From Maribellus comscasis (lineage in GTDB: Bacteria > Bacteroidota > Bacteroidia > Bacteroidales > Prolixibacteraceae), in contig NZ_CP046401.1 of the NCBI RefSeq assembly GCF_009762775.1, positions 5,716,001-5,780,000 on the forward strand: a stretch of 64,000 nucleotides of DNA, in the 5' to 3' direction. Shown here one piece after another: positions 20,544 to 28,620 of this stretch (its first letter is position 1; each line of letters starts with the position of its first letter). The translations under genes and the position numbers were made by a program. Under the pieces are notes generated by a model. That model was not told where the DNA came from. It searched no databases and saw only the letters and a list, made by a program, of their open reading frames with translations.

Positions 20544-21032
20544 ATGAAATACTGTATCAAAATCAGCCTGCTTTTTCTTGTTATAATAATTGCCGGGTGC
20601 AATATGGAGAAAAGAACGAATGAAGAAATCAGTCAAGATGGATTTGCTTTTCCAAAAGGGGAAAAAATCGGCAGCCCAAATTTTACAGGAATAGTGTGGG
20701 TGCAAATGATGGGCGCAATTGATAGCACCCTACATGCCCGGTATGGGAATGTAACTTTCGAGCCTAAAGCAAGAACGAACTGGCACTCGCATCCTGGAGG
20801 GCAGATTCTTTTTGTTACTGAAGGGAAAGGATATTACCAGGCACTAGGTCAAGCAGCCCGTCTGTTGTATAAAGGCGATGTTGTTGAAATTCCAAGGGAC
20901 GTTGTACACTGGCATGGAGCAGCACCTGATAGTGAATTTGCGCATATTGCCATCAGTCTGAATATCAATGAAGGAGGTGCTGTTTGGATTGAGCCAGTAA
21001 CAGATGCGGAATATGCTCAGGCAACAAAATAA
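20544..21032 (+). CDS. Cupin-domain lipoprotein
   Basis: 162 residues; signal peptide with lipobox IIAGC. A single cupin barrel is shown by motif 1 TNWHSHPGGQILFVTEG and motif 2 GDVVEIPRDVVHWHGA, which supply three or four His/Glu ligands for a metal. Last gene of the AraC cluster. Together with the CMD protein it resembles exported detoxification or catabolic pairs. The exact reaction is unknown. Confidence 0.88.
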   Translation: MKYCIKISLLFLVIIIAGCNMEKRTNEEISQDGFAFPKGEKIGSPNFTGIVWVQMMGAIDSTLHARYGNVTFEPKARTNWHSHPGGQILFVTEGKGYYQALGQAARLLYKGDVVEIPRDVVHWHGAAPDSEFAHIAISLNINEGGAVWIEPVTDAEYAQATK

Positions 21033-21204
21033 AGGATAATGAATTCATTAAAATTTAGTGGAAAAGTTGCGATACGGAAGTGATATATTAGCCTATGGTG
21101 AAATTTGGTGTAAAAATTTACTAAGAATACACTTACACTCCAAAATATAAACCCGGATATCTTGAAGCCTGTCCCTTGTTTTAGCAAATTTAAAATTAGA
21201 TAGA

Positions 21205-21282
21205 TTTTATAATACCAAAGGTCTCCCAAAAGCTTTAATCCTGCTTTTAAGTGGTTCGAATTTTACACCATTGGGTTCAAAA
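21205..21282 (+). repeat. Dispersed repeat, copy B
   Basis: Second copy of the repeat at 13145 (ACCAAAGG, AAAAGCTTTAAT, GTGGTTCGAATTTT, TTGGGTTCA). It begins the 752-bp gap 21033-21784 between the hydrolase cluster and the NMO-like gene. Copies A and B, in direct orientation, flank the AraC-hydrolase module. Confidence 0.7.
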
Positions 21283-21290
21283 AATTCACT

Positions 21291-21325
21291 AAAGCCTTGT
21301 GATGATGCATCAATTATAGGCTTTT
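21291..21325 (+). terminator. Hairpin behind repeat B
   Basis: Arms AAAGCC (21291-21296) and GGCTTT (21319-21324) with an inner palindrome TGATGCATCA, then a short T run. It probably ends the hydrolase operon transcript about 260 bp after its last stop. Confidence 0.5.
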
Positions 21326-21500
21326 ATGATTCGAATTAAAGATTTTTGTAATAAATAAATACATTAACTCCATGTAACATAAATACTTATAGGCTCAAGT
21401 GCCGTAGGGATATTTAATTTGATTTACCGAAGGAATCTAATTCTGCATGATAATCATAAAGAGCATGCGAGGAGGATTCTGAATAATTCGAACTTCATGC

Positions 21501-21757
21501 TTATGATAATTCTTTTCGTTCATGCAATTCTATAGGTATTTGATGTTGTCTTCCAATATCCACACATGTTAAAATACCGTAAATGTCTTCCCTAATCAAT
21601 ATTAATTCATACCTTCGCAGCCTTGACAATCAGGTTTTTTATTGAAATCGTCTAAAGCAATGCTTCGTTTCGCTTTTTCAGCGAACCTTCCCATCGTCAA
21701 TTCGACATCAAAATTAACTTTCTTGTTTAGATAAACAAGTCGCGAAGTGTGCTTCAC
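21501..21757 (-). other. Two possible small minus-strand ORFs (uncertain)
   Basis: On the minus strand a frame at 21602-21757 (GTG start) reads protein-like sequence ending FNKKPDCQGCEGMN. A second, overlapping frame at 21501-21629 (TTG start) reads REDIYGILTCVDIG and ends LHERKELS. Neither has an ATG and no family is recognised. They may be one frameshifted small gene divergent from the NMO-like gene. The rest of the 21033-21784 gap shows only repeat B and its hairpin. Confidence 0.25.
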
Positions 21758-21784
21758 AATGTTCGTGACACACTTGTATCATAT

Positions 21785-22873
21785 ATGATAAAATCATTTT
21801 TCTTGGGAGATAAAGAAATTCGGCTCCCTGTTTTTCAGGGGGGAATGGGTGTAGGTATCTCTTTATCGGGACTGGCCTCAGCAGTTGCTAACGAAGGTGG
21901 AATTGGCGTAATATCAAGCGCCGGCTTGGGATTGCTATACAAACAATCGCCCGCTGACTATTTAAAAGATAGTATTTGGGGTTTAAAAGAGGAAATACGA
22001 AAAGCACGTGAATTAAGCAAAGGTACTATCGGCGTAAATATAATGGTTGCATTATCAAATTTTGCAGATATGGTACGAACCTCCATTGCAGCAAAAGCAG
22101 ATGTAATATTCTCAGGAGCAGGTTTGCCGTTAGACTTGCCCTCTTATCTGACTGAAGGGAGCAAGACATTACTCGTTCCTATTGTTTCGTCAGGCCGGGC
22201 TGCAAAAATTATCTGCCAAAAATGGTTATCAAACTATAATTACCTCCCTGATGCTCTTGTGGTAGAAGGGCCAAAAGCAGGGGGGCATCTTGGATTTAAA
22301 AGAGAGCAGATTGAAGACGAAAACTACGCACTCGAAAAATTAATTCCTGAGGTTGTATCTGTTACCTCAGCCTACAACCATAAGAAAGTAATTCCTGTTA
22401 TTGCAGCAGGAGGAATTACAACAGGCGGAGATGTATTGCGCATTATGGAACTTGGTGCTTCGGGAGTACAAATTGGCAGTTTGTTTGTTCCTACCCAGGA
22501 ATGCGACGCGTCACAATTATTCAAGCAATCTTATGTAAACTCATCACAAAAAGATACAATGATCATCCAAAGTCCGGTAGGAATGCCCGGTCGTGCCCTT
22601 GATGGTAATTTTATCCGAAGCGTAAACGAAGGCAAAGAACGCCCAAAGAAATGCCCGTTTCAGTGCATAAAAACATGCGATTATACAAAAAGTCCTTATT
22701 GCATTATCATGGCACTTTATAATGCAGCAAAAGGAAATATGAACAAAGGCTATGCATTTGCAGGAGCCAACGCTTACCTGGCAGAAAAAATAAGCAGTGT
22801 TAAGGAAGTAGTACAACAACTTAAAAAAGAGTTTGCTGATGCGCAAAAAAGATTATCAACTAACGAAATATAG
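21785..22873 (+). CDS. Nitronate monooxygenase-like FMN enzyme (NPD/FabK superfamily)
   Basis: ATG at 21785 is chosen because the family homology starts with LPVFQGGMGVGIS. A TIM barrel is supported by GGIGVISSAG, VVEGPKAGGHLG (with the active-site His) and the phosphate-binding VIAAGGITTGGDV...GASGVQIGSLF. The C-terminus has a Cys-rich stretch (CPFQCIKTCDYTKSPYC) common in the Bacteroidota branch. Such enzymes oxidise alkyl nitronates, or act as enoyl-ACP reductases (FabK); the sequence alone does not decide. Confidence 0.85.
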   Translation: MIKSFFLGDKEIRLPVFQGGMGVGISLSGLASAVANEGGIGVISSAGLGLLYKQSPADYLKDSIWGLKEEIRKARELSKGTIGVNIMVALSNFADMVRTSIAAKADVIFSGAGLPLDLPSYLTEGSKTLLVPIVSSGRAAKIICQKWLSNYNYLPDALVVEGPKAGGHLGFKREQIEDENYALEKLIPEVVSVTSAYNHKKVIPVIAAGGITTGGDVLRIMELGASGVQIGSLFVPTQECDASQLFKQSYVNSSQKDTMIIQSPVGMPGRALDGNFIRSVNEGKERPKKCPFQCIKTCDYTKSPYCIIMALYNAAKGNMNKGYAFAGANAYLAEKISSVKEVVQQLKKEFADAQKRLSTNEI

Positions 22874-22985
22874 CTTTATTGCTATACGTGATATCTTGGC
22901 GGACTCATGATCCAGGATGCCCCGCATATTTCACTCGAATTAGTAATTAATAATAAATGCTGTAATGAAAACAGCAAATTAAAGT

Positions 22986-24104
22986 ATGACATTTAAAGAA
23001 TTAAATATTTCAGAGCCAATACTAAAAGCTCTGACAAACAAAAAATACGAAAATCCTACTCCTATCCAGGAGAAGGCCATTCCCACTGCCCTAAAGGGTG
23101 GGGACTTGCTTGGAATTGCCCAAACAGGTACCGGGAAAACAGCAGCTTTTGCTATTCCGATTATACAACAGTTGGAAGAAGCCCTATTTAGAGGGCGAAG
23201 AAGAGAGATAAAAGCATTGATACTTACACCAACCAGGGAATTAGCCATACAAATTGGCGAAAGCTTTTGGGATTATTCGCAATATACAAGTCTTCGGCAG
23301 GCGGTTATTTTTGGTGGGGTAAACCAAAAACCACAAGTAGACAAACTAAGACGCGGAGTTGATATTTTGGTAGCTACTCCCGGACGGCTACTCGACCTGA
23401 TCAACCAAAAGCACATTTCGCTCGATCACATCCGGCATTTTGTGTTGGATGAAGCCGACCGCATGCTTGACATGGGATTTATACACGATATAAAACGTTT
23501 GTTGCCAATGTTGCCCAAACAGAAACAAACGCTGTTTTTTTCGGCCACTATGCCGTCAGCAATTAGTAAACTTTCGAGATCGATTTTGCAGAACCCGGTA
23601 ACCGTGAAAATTGTTCCGGTGTCGTCTGCAACTGATATGATTGAGCAACATTTGTATTATGTAGAAAGACAGAAAAAGAACCAACTTCTGATTTCACTAT
23701 TACGGCAGGATTTGAACAAGTCAGTTCTAATTTTTTCGCGTACCAAACGCGGTGCCGACAAAATTGCAAGAATACTGAACAATAGCAGGATTGAATGTGA
23801 AGCCATACATGGAAACAAATCGCAAGTTGCACGGCAAAGAGCATTATCGAATTTTAAATCAGGACGAGCAAGTGTGATTGTTGCGACCGATATCGCTGCC
23901 CGTGGGATTGACATTGCCAACCTGGAACTCGTAATAAATTACGATCTGCCTGACGTGGCCGAAACATATGTTCATAGAATCGGACGTACTGGACGTGCAG
24001 GACAACGTGGAACAGCGCTTTCATTTTATTCTCAGGACGAACACATAATGGTTCGGAATATACAACGGCTGACCGGGAAAAAATTAAACCCGGTATTGGT
24101 TTAA
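22986..24104 (+). CDS. DEAD-box RNA helicase (RhlE-like)
   Basis: 372 residues with all motifs: Q motif PTPIQEKAIP, Walker A AQTGTGKT, PTRELA, DEAD in the form VLDEADRMLD, SAT (FFSATMP), and the C-domain motifs ARGIDI and HRIGRTGRAG. It lacks a long basic tail, as in short RhlE proteins. It unwinds RNA during ribosome assembly and mRNA turnover and is typically cold-induced; the next genes are cold-shock and RRM proteins, which supports that role. Confidence 0.93.
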   Translation: MTFKELNISEPILKALTNKKYENPTPIQEKAIPTALKGGDLLGIAQTGTGKTAAFAIPIIQQLEEALFRGRRREIKALILTPTRELAIQIGESFWDYSQYTSLRQAVIFGGVNQKPQVDKLRRGVDILVATPGRLLDLINQKHISLDHIRHFVLDEADRMLDMGFIHDIKRLLPMLPKQKQTLFFSATMPSAISKLSRSILQNPVTVKIVPVSSATDMIEQHLYYVERQKKNQLLISLLRQDLNKSVLIFSRTKRGADKIARILNNSRIECEAIHGNKSQVARQRALSNFKSGRASVIVATDIAARGIDIANLELVINYDLPDVAETYVHRIGRTGRAGQRGTALSFYSQDEHIMVRNIQRLTGKKLNPVLV

Positions 24105-24134
24105 ATAAAAAGACATAACACTATAAAAATATGA

Positions 24135-24543
24135 ATGGGTAGAGCATTAATTTTTTAACAAAAAAGAACTAGATAAAAAGAGCACAAAAAAGAAAGAAAA
24201 GACAAGACACGGATCTTTGAGCGAGATGATCGCTTGTATAGATGAAAACGGTATTACTACCTGAGAATTACCCAGGCCGGAAAACAAACCGGAAATCCAC
24301 ATGGAATATTACAGTTTCTATATAAAAAACAAAATAAAGAAGATGGTAATGTTGAAAGGTCGTGTAGAGAATTTTAATAAAAACAAAAGTTACGGCTTTA
24401 TTAAAGACACCATCAGTGGTGAAAAATACTTTTTTTATGTTACCGATGCTTTTCCCGATATAAACGAAGGAATCATCGTTTCTTTTGAACTGGATAGTGG
24501 AGACCGGGGAACGATTGCTATAACAATCAGGCCGGTTCAATAA
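24135..24543 (+). pseudogene. Cold-shock-domain protein with N-terminal basic extension, frameshifted and interrupted
   Basis: ATG at 24135 begins MGRALIF and meets TAA because the T run 24151-24156 is one base too long. One T less gives NKKELDKKSTKKKEKTRHG and SLSEMIACIDENGITT, the basic extension and 'DENG' motif usual in Bacteroidota CSD proteins of about 140-150 residues. A TGA at 24262-24264 then interrupts, in the same frame as the cold-shock domain (KGRVENFNKNKSYGFIKD, RNP1-like). The intact part from ATG 24343 (66 codons) could still make a free cold-shock domain. Confidence 0.75.
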
Positions 24544-24574
24544 TAGATTATTATTCACATTTAAATAAAATAAA

Positions 24575-24880
24575 ATGAATATTTATGTTTCAAATCTAAG
24601 CTACAACACAACAAGTGAAAGCTTAAAAGAATTATTTGCAGGATCAGGTGAGGTAACATCTGCAAACGTTATCACAGACAAAATTACAGGTGATTCCCGT
24701 GGTTTCGGCTTTGTTGAAATGCCTGATAACGAGGAAGGGCAAAAGGCTATCGACCACCTGAATGAAACCGAGTTTGAAGGTAAAACGATTGTTGTAAATG
24801 TTGCCCGTCCCAGAACCGATAGAAACAGTGGTGGTCAAAACAATCGAGGTGGCGGAGGCTTTAATAGAAGACGTTATTAA
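24575..24880 (+). CDS. RRM-type RNA-binding protein
   Basis: 101 residues: one RNA recognition motif with RNP2 IYVSNLSY and RNP1 SRGFGFVEM, then a Gly/Arg/Asn-rich tail (GGGGFNRRRY). This is the small cold-inducible RNA-binding type of Bacteroidota and cyanobacteria. It lies 17 bp before a cold-shock gene and after the RNA helicase, so probably acts as an RNA chaperone at low temperature. Confidence 0.95.
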   Translation: MNIYVSNLSYNTTSESLKELFAGSGEVTSANVITDKITGDSRGFGFVEMPDNEEGQKAIDHLNETEFEGKTIVVNVARPRTDRNSGGQNNRGGGGFNRRRY

Positions 24881-24897
24881 TATTTTAAAAGAATAAC

Positions 24898-25089
24898 ATG
24901 AATAAAGGAACAATTAAGTTTTTTAATGAAACAAAAGGATTTGGTTTTATCAAAGACGCAAATTCTGAAAAAGAGTATTTTGTCCATTCATCAGGATTGA
25001 TAGATTTTGTGAAAGAAACCGATGAAGTAAGCTTTGAGTTACAGCAAGGACAAAGAGGCTTAAATGCCGTAAACGTTAAAAGAGTCTAA
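24898..25089 (+). CDS. Cold-shock-domain protein (CspA-like)
   Basis: 63 residues, single OB-fold cold-shock domain: GTIKFFNETKGFGFIKD contains RNP1, and YFVHSSGLID replaces RNP2 (VFVHxSxI). Nearly the same protein is encoded at 28378. It acts as an RNA chaperone. Followed by a strong terminator. Confidence 0.93.
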   Translation: MNKGTIKFFNETKGFGFIKDANSEKEYFVHSSGLIDFVKETDEVSFELQQGQRGLNAVNVKRV

Positions 25090-25110
25090 CTCATTAGATA
25101 TATAAATTCA

Positions 25111-25140
25111 AATCCCGTTTTATGCGGGATTTTTTGTTTT
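25111..25140 (+). terminator. Terminator after the cold-shock gene
   Basis: AATCCCG at 25111-25117 pairs with CGGGATT at 25125-25131 and is followed by a T-rich tail. A near twin (TCCCGC/GCGGGA) follows the other cold-shock gene at 28598. Confidence 0.85.
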
Positions 25141-25222
25141 TTTCAACTGTTTTGAGGTTGAATTGATGACAGATTTTAGTCCCTTTTGAGTGGGAATACA
25201 TGCTTACACGTCAACCCGTTTT

Positions 25223-26206
25223 ATGTCAGATATCGATTTAAAAATAAATGAATTCAAAAACTATTACGATTCCAATCTGGAATTTTATAATTCGGCGTTG
25301 GCATTATTCACAAAGCTAATTGAACCAATTGTAAACGTTGAATATGTTTCCGGTCGGATAAAAGATTACGATGAATGCCTTAGCAAATTTGAGCGGAAGT
25401 ATTTACCAGGAATCGAAACTTCGAACATGGATTACAAAGTTATTGACTTTTTGTCTGATTTTGTAGGGATACGGGTTGTTTGTCCATATCTGAAGGATAT
25501 AAACATCGTCCGAAAAGAACTGAAAAAATATTTCAGAGAAGTTTCTATAACCGATAAAACCGTTCAGATTGAAAGCACCGATGATAAATTTGGCTATAAG
25601 AGTTTGCACCTGGATCTTAAATTGAATGGGAAATACGGGAAAAAAACAGAATATGTTCGTTACACAAGTATCCAGTTTGAGCTTCAAATCAGGACTATCA
25701 TCCAGGATGCATGGAGTGTTCTGGACCATAAAATCAAATACAAGAAAAGTATTCCACAGAGCCTGAAGCGAAGAATAAATCGCTTATCCGCATTGTTCGA
25801 GATTGCAGACGATGAATTTTTGCGAATAAACGATGAAATTACTTCGGAAGAAAAAAGAATAAACAGAAGATTAAAACAAGGGCAAATTGTTGAGAAAAAT
25901 AAACCATTAGATGTATTCCGCTTTTTATTTGTAGCCTTAAAGTATTTTCCAGAGTATAATTTTATTGAATTCAAAGTAGACGGATTTGTACAGGAAATTC
26001 TGAATATAAAAAGTAAATTTACTGAAAGTGAGTTAAATGACGCACTGGAAATTTATCTGACATCGGTTGATCAGATAGCTGAAAATGAAAACAAGAAATT
26101 AAACCCATACACAAAGATTCGTTATTGCTTGTATATGTTCGACCGTGATTTATTTTCAAGAATATTATCTGATTATCAAAAAAGTACCGTCTTGTTAATT
26201 AAATGA
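25223..26206 (+). CDS. RelA/SpoT-domain (p)ppGpp synthetase
   Basis: 327 residues from ATG 25223; an upstream GTG would add an unrelated 11-residue leader. The synthetase domain is seen in GRIKDYDECLSKFERK (substrate-binding Lys/Ser/Lys), FVGIRVVCPY, GYKSLHLDLKL and the catalytic Glu in FELQIRTI. No HD hydrolase domain precedes and no TGS/ACT follows; a 130-residue helical C-terminus of unknown role is present. So this is a stand-alone alarmone synthetase, placed among stress genes, and it should rely on another SpoT to remove the product. Confidence 0.88.
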   Translation: MSDIDLKINEFKNYYDSNLEFYNSALALFTKLIEPIVNVEYVSGRIKDYDECLSKFERKYLPGIETSNMDYKVIDFLSDFVGIRVVCPYLKDINIVRKELKKYFREVSITDKTVQIESTDDKFGYKSLHLDLKLNGKYGKKTEYVRYTSIQFELQIRTIIQDAWSVLDHKIKYKKSIPQSLKRRINRLSALFEIADDEFLRINDEITSEEKRINRRLKQGQIVEKNKPLDVFRFLFVALKYFPEYNFIEFKVDGFVQEILNIKSKFTESELNDALEIYLTSVDQIAENENKKLNPYTKIRYCLYMFDRDLFSRILSDYQKSTVLLIK

Positions 26207-26300
26207 TGCCTAAGATTTTCCCAATAGATTAACTTTCATCATATCCGTAGTTGTTCCATTATATCCATTACCTTTAGAAAAGTACAAATACAATAAATAG

Positions 26301-27767
26301 ATGCAGGTAACAGTAAACCGAAAGGATATTAAATTTTACCCGGATGCCTCCAGAAAAATCGCAAGATTTCTTTACACCGGAGATGAAAGGGCGCTTAATA
26401 CTATACGTTCAGTACTTAATTTGTCTGAGACCTCGGTATCACAAACATTAAGTCCTGTGCTGAGAGACTACTCTCTTCGACATAGAAATATCTCTAAAAT
26501 TTTCGAAAAGCATTTTAACAGGATTGCTCACCTTTTGAAACAGTTAGGAACTGAACCTGAATCACTTAATATATCACAGAAAATACTTATAGGTTCCTAT
26601 TTTACGATGGAGTATTCAATTGAGGCAGCCGCCTTTTTCAATCCATCGATTGTAGAACATCCCGACCAGTCAGAAATTGGCAAGGACGAAAAAAGAGTCA
26701 TTTTGAGCTTCAGAGCTACAGGTGAAGGGCATATCTCGTCCATCGTTTTCAGAACCGGGGTGCTGGATAAAAACAAAAATTTATCGCTTGAACCTGTTGG
26801 AAAAATGCTGGAAGAAGCAGAGCATATCCGGCGGCATGTGTATAATAAAAAATCATTTAGTGCCAAACTTAATGAAATGAAGGATATTCATGCCATTGTC
26901 CCTTCAGGTTTGATTTTGGACAAATTAAACGATGAATTTACTTACGGTGAACTAAGAGATTCTATAAAAGAAGCCAGAAAATCATTGCACCTTACCGGGG
27001 AGAAAGATATTTTATTTAATCAAATTACCTGGCTGGCTTCGTCGCATTATGAACTTGAATTTTCATTAGATACAAATATTTCTGAGCGGGTTGTCTTTCC
27101 AGTGTCAGTAAATGAAAAAAATGGCATTGAAGATGCACGCTTCGTAAAGTTTACGGATGATAATGGTGAGTCTGTGTATTATGCAACTTACACTGCTTAT
27201 GACGGCACTACTATATTGCCCAAAATGCTTGATACGCGGGATTTTTATCATTTTCAAGTAATGCCGCTTCATGGCGAAATAGCTAAAAACAAAGGGATGG
27301 CTCTTTTCCCACGCAAAGTAAATGGGAAATATGCTATGCTTTGCCGATTGGATGGATATAACAATTACATCGCTTTTTCAGATAACATTTCAATTTGGCG
27401 CAAAGCAGCATTACTACAAAAGCCAAAATTTCCATGGGAATTTGTTCAAATCGGGAATTGCGGTTCACCCATCGAGACATCTGAAGGCTGGTTGGTAATT
27501 ACCCACGGCGTGGGACCAATGCGTGAATATGTTCTCGGGGCATCATTGTTTGACATTCAAAATCCTGAAAAAGAGATTGGCAGGTTAAAATCTCCCCTCT
27601 TAATGCCCAATGCCAATGAAAGGGAAGGATACGTCCCCAATGTGGTTTATTCCTGTGGTTCAATGATTCAAAACGAGGATTTGATTATTCCCTACGCCAT
27701 GTCGGATTATGCCTCAACATATGCAACTGTAAACCTGAGAGAACTCCTGTATGAATTAAAAAAATAA
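26301..27767 (+). CDS. GH130-family glycosidase/phosphorylase
   Basis: 488 residues. The five-bladed propeller part at about 180-470 carries NGKYAMLCRLDG, FVQIGNCGSPIETSEGWLVITHGVG and YVPNVVYSCGS, typical of GH130, which split beta-1,4-mannosides or related bonds by phosphorolysis or hydrolysis. An extra helical domain of about 170 residues comes first. No signal peptide. It faces a GT4-type glycosyltransferase at 28620, so the two probably handle one intracellular mannose-type glycan. Confidence 0.88.
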   Translation: MQVTVNRKDIKFYPDASRKIARFLYTGDERALNTIRSVLNLSETSVSQTLSPVLRDYSLRHRNISKIFEKHFNRIAHLLKQLGTEPESLNISQKILIGSYFTMEYSIEAAAFFNPSIVEHPDQSEIGKDEKRVILSFRATGEGHISSIVFRTGVLDKNKNLSLEPVGKMLEEAEHIRRHVYNKKSFSAKLNEMKDIHAIVPSGLILDKLNDEFTYGELRDSIKEARKSLHLTGEKDILFNQITWLASSHYELEFSLDTNISERVVFPVSVNEKNGIEDARFVKFTDDNGESVYYATYTAYDGTTILPKMLDTRDFYHFQVMPLHGEIAKNKGMALFPRKVNGKYAMLCRLDGYNNYIAFSDNISIWRKAALLQKPKFPWEFVQIGNCGSPIETSEGWLVITHGVGPMREYVLGASLFDIQNPEKEIGRLKSPLLMPNANEREGYVPNVVYSCGSMIQNEDLIIPYAMSDYASTYATVNLRELLYELKK

Positions 27768-27831
27768 AAATCATTTTGCAACCGATAATTACAATTTTCA
27801 AAGTCTGATGAACCCATTCTTCAAATAAACG

Positions 27832-27851
27832 AAATGTGTGAATAATGTAAC
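27832..27851 (+). promoter_or_regulatory. 20-bp stress motif, plus-strand copy
   Basis: AAATGTGTGAATAATGTAAC is found here on the plus strand and, identical over 20 bp, on the minus strand at 32640-32659. Here it stands 95 bp before the small-membrane-protein pseudogene, followed by CsbD-like and cold-shock genes. In both copies TAACA follows after 17 further bases. Probably a binding site of a shared regulator. Confidence 0.6.
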
Positions 27852-27911
27852 TCTTATATTGAATTGTGTAACACCTTTTGTAGGCGATTCACGTATATTT
27901 ACGTACATTAT

Positions 27912-27940
27912 AAGAATCTGAAAAAGGATTTCAGATTCTT
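27912..27940 (+). other. Perfect 12-bp hairpin in the leader of the DUF5670-like gene
   Basis: AAGAATCTGAAA (27912-27923) pairs fully with TTTCAGATTCTT (27929-27940) around a 5-nt loop. It ends 6 bp before the ATG at 27947 and has no U-tail, so it is more likely a translational control or RNA-stability element than a terminator. Confidence 0.5.
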
Positions 27941-27946
27941 AAATTG

Positions 27947-28113
27947 ATGAAATATTCAACATATACTATTGCGGACTTATTTTTATTTTATGGGGTGTTT
28001 GGGCTTACGGGTTCAATTCTCCTCCGCGGATTATTCATTTACTTATTTCATTATCCGGAATTATTATCCTGCTTCGTATTTTGTTAAATAAAAAAATCAA
28101 AAACATTAAATAG
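27947..28113 (+). pseudogene. Small membrane protein (DUF5670/lmo0937-like) with a one-base frameshift
   Basis: ATG at 27947 starts MKYSTYTIA. If one G is added in GCGGAC at about 27973 the frame continues LIFILWGVWAYGF, then IIHLLISLSGIIILLRIL, to TAG at 28111-28113. The joined 55-residue product has two membrane helices and the YTIA...RIIHLLI...LLRIL pattern of this small stress-linked family. As sequenced the frame is broken, so it is either decayed or a read error. It precedes a CsbD-like gene, its usual kind of neighbour. Confidence 0.65.
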
Positions 28114-28126
28114 CTAAAATATAATA

Positions 28127-28312
28127 ATGGACACAAAATTTAACATGAACGAATGGCATAGAATAAAGGATAACCTGAAAAATGAATATCCGGAATTAAC
28201 TGATGTAGATTTGGAGTGGGGGCGAGTATCAAGAGCAGATTTGTTACTAAATATTTCTACTAAATTAGGTAAAACAAAGAAAGACTTGCTGAATATTATT
28301 GAATCGTTTTAA
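28127..28312 (+). CDS. CsbD-like general stress protein
   Basis: 61 residues. The pattern NEWHRIKDNLKNEYPELTDVDL followed by KLGKTKKDLLNIIESF matches the short helical CsbD/YjbJ family (W-x-x-[IL]-K-x-x-[IL]-K-x-x-[WY]-x-x-L-T-D-x-D-L), although the Trp of KxxW is Tyr here. The family is induced under general stress, with no known biochemical role. It shares the promoter region with the small membrane protein. Confidence 0.78.
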   Translation: MDTKFNMNEWHRIKDNLKNEYPELTDVDLEWGRVSRADLLLNISTKLGKTKKDLLNIIESF

Positions 28313-28377
28313 GGTTTATTTATAAGATGCAATTAGTGATAATAGGTGCAACTTGCACAAACTAATAATTTATAATA

Positions 28378-28569
28378 ATGAATAAAGGAACAGTGAAATT
28401 TTACAATAATCTAAAGGGATTTGGATTCATTAAAGATGATGATTCATCAAAAGAATTCTATGTAAACGCTTCAGGATTGAAAGACAATATCGGGGAAAAT
28501 GATAAAGTACTTTTTGATTTGGAAGAAGGGAAAAAAGGATTAAATGCAGTAAATGTTAAACTAGCTTAG
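28378..28569 (+). CDS. Cold-shock-domain protein (second copy)
   Basis: 63 residues with GTVKFYNNLKGFGFIKDD (RNP1) and an RNP2-like FYVNASGLKD in which the usual His of VFVH is Asn. It is closely related to the protein at 24898, including the ending GLNAVNVK. Likely an RNA chaperone. It comes after the CsbD-like gene and ends in a twin terminator. Confidence 0.9.
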   Translation: MNKGTVKFYNNLKGFGFIKDDDSSKEFYVNASGLKDNIGENDKVLFDLEEGKKGLNAVNVKLA

Positions 28570-28597
28570 TTTTAATGTATTACCATTTAAAATATTG

Positions 28598-28620
28598 TCC
28601 CGCTTTATGCGGGATTTTTT
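28598..28620 (+). terminator. Terminator between convergent genes
   Basis: TCCCGC (28598-28603) pairs with GCGGGA (28609-28614), followed by T6 that runs into the stop codon of the minus-strand glycosyltransferase. Confidence 0.85.
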
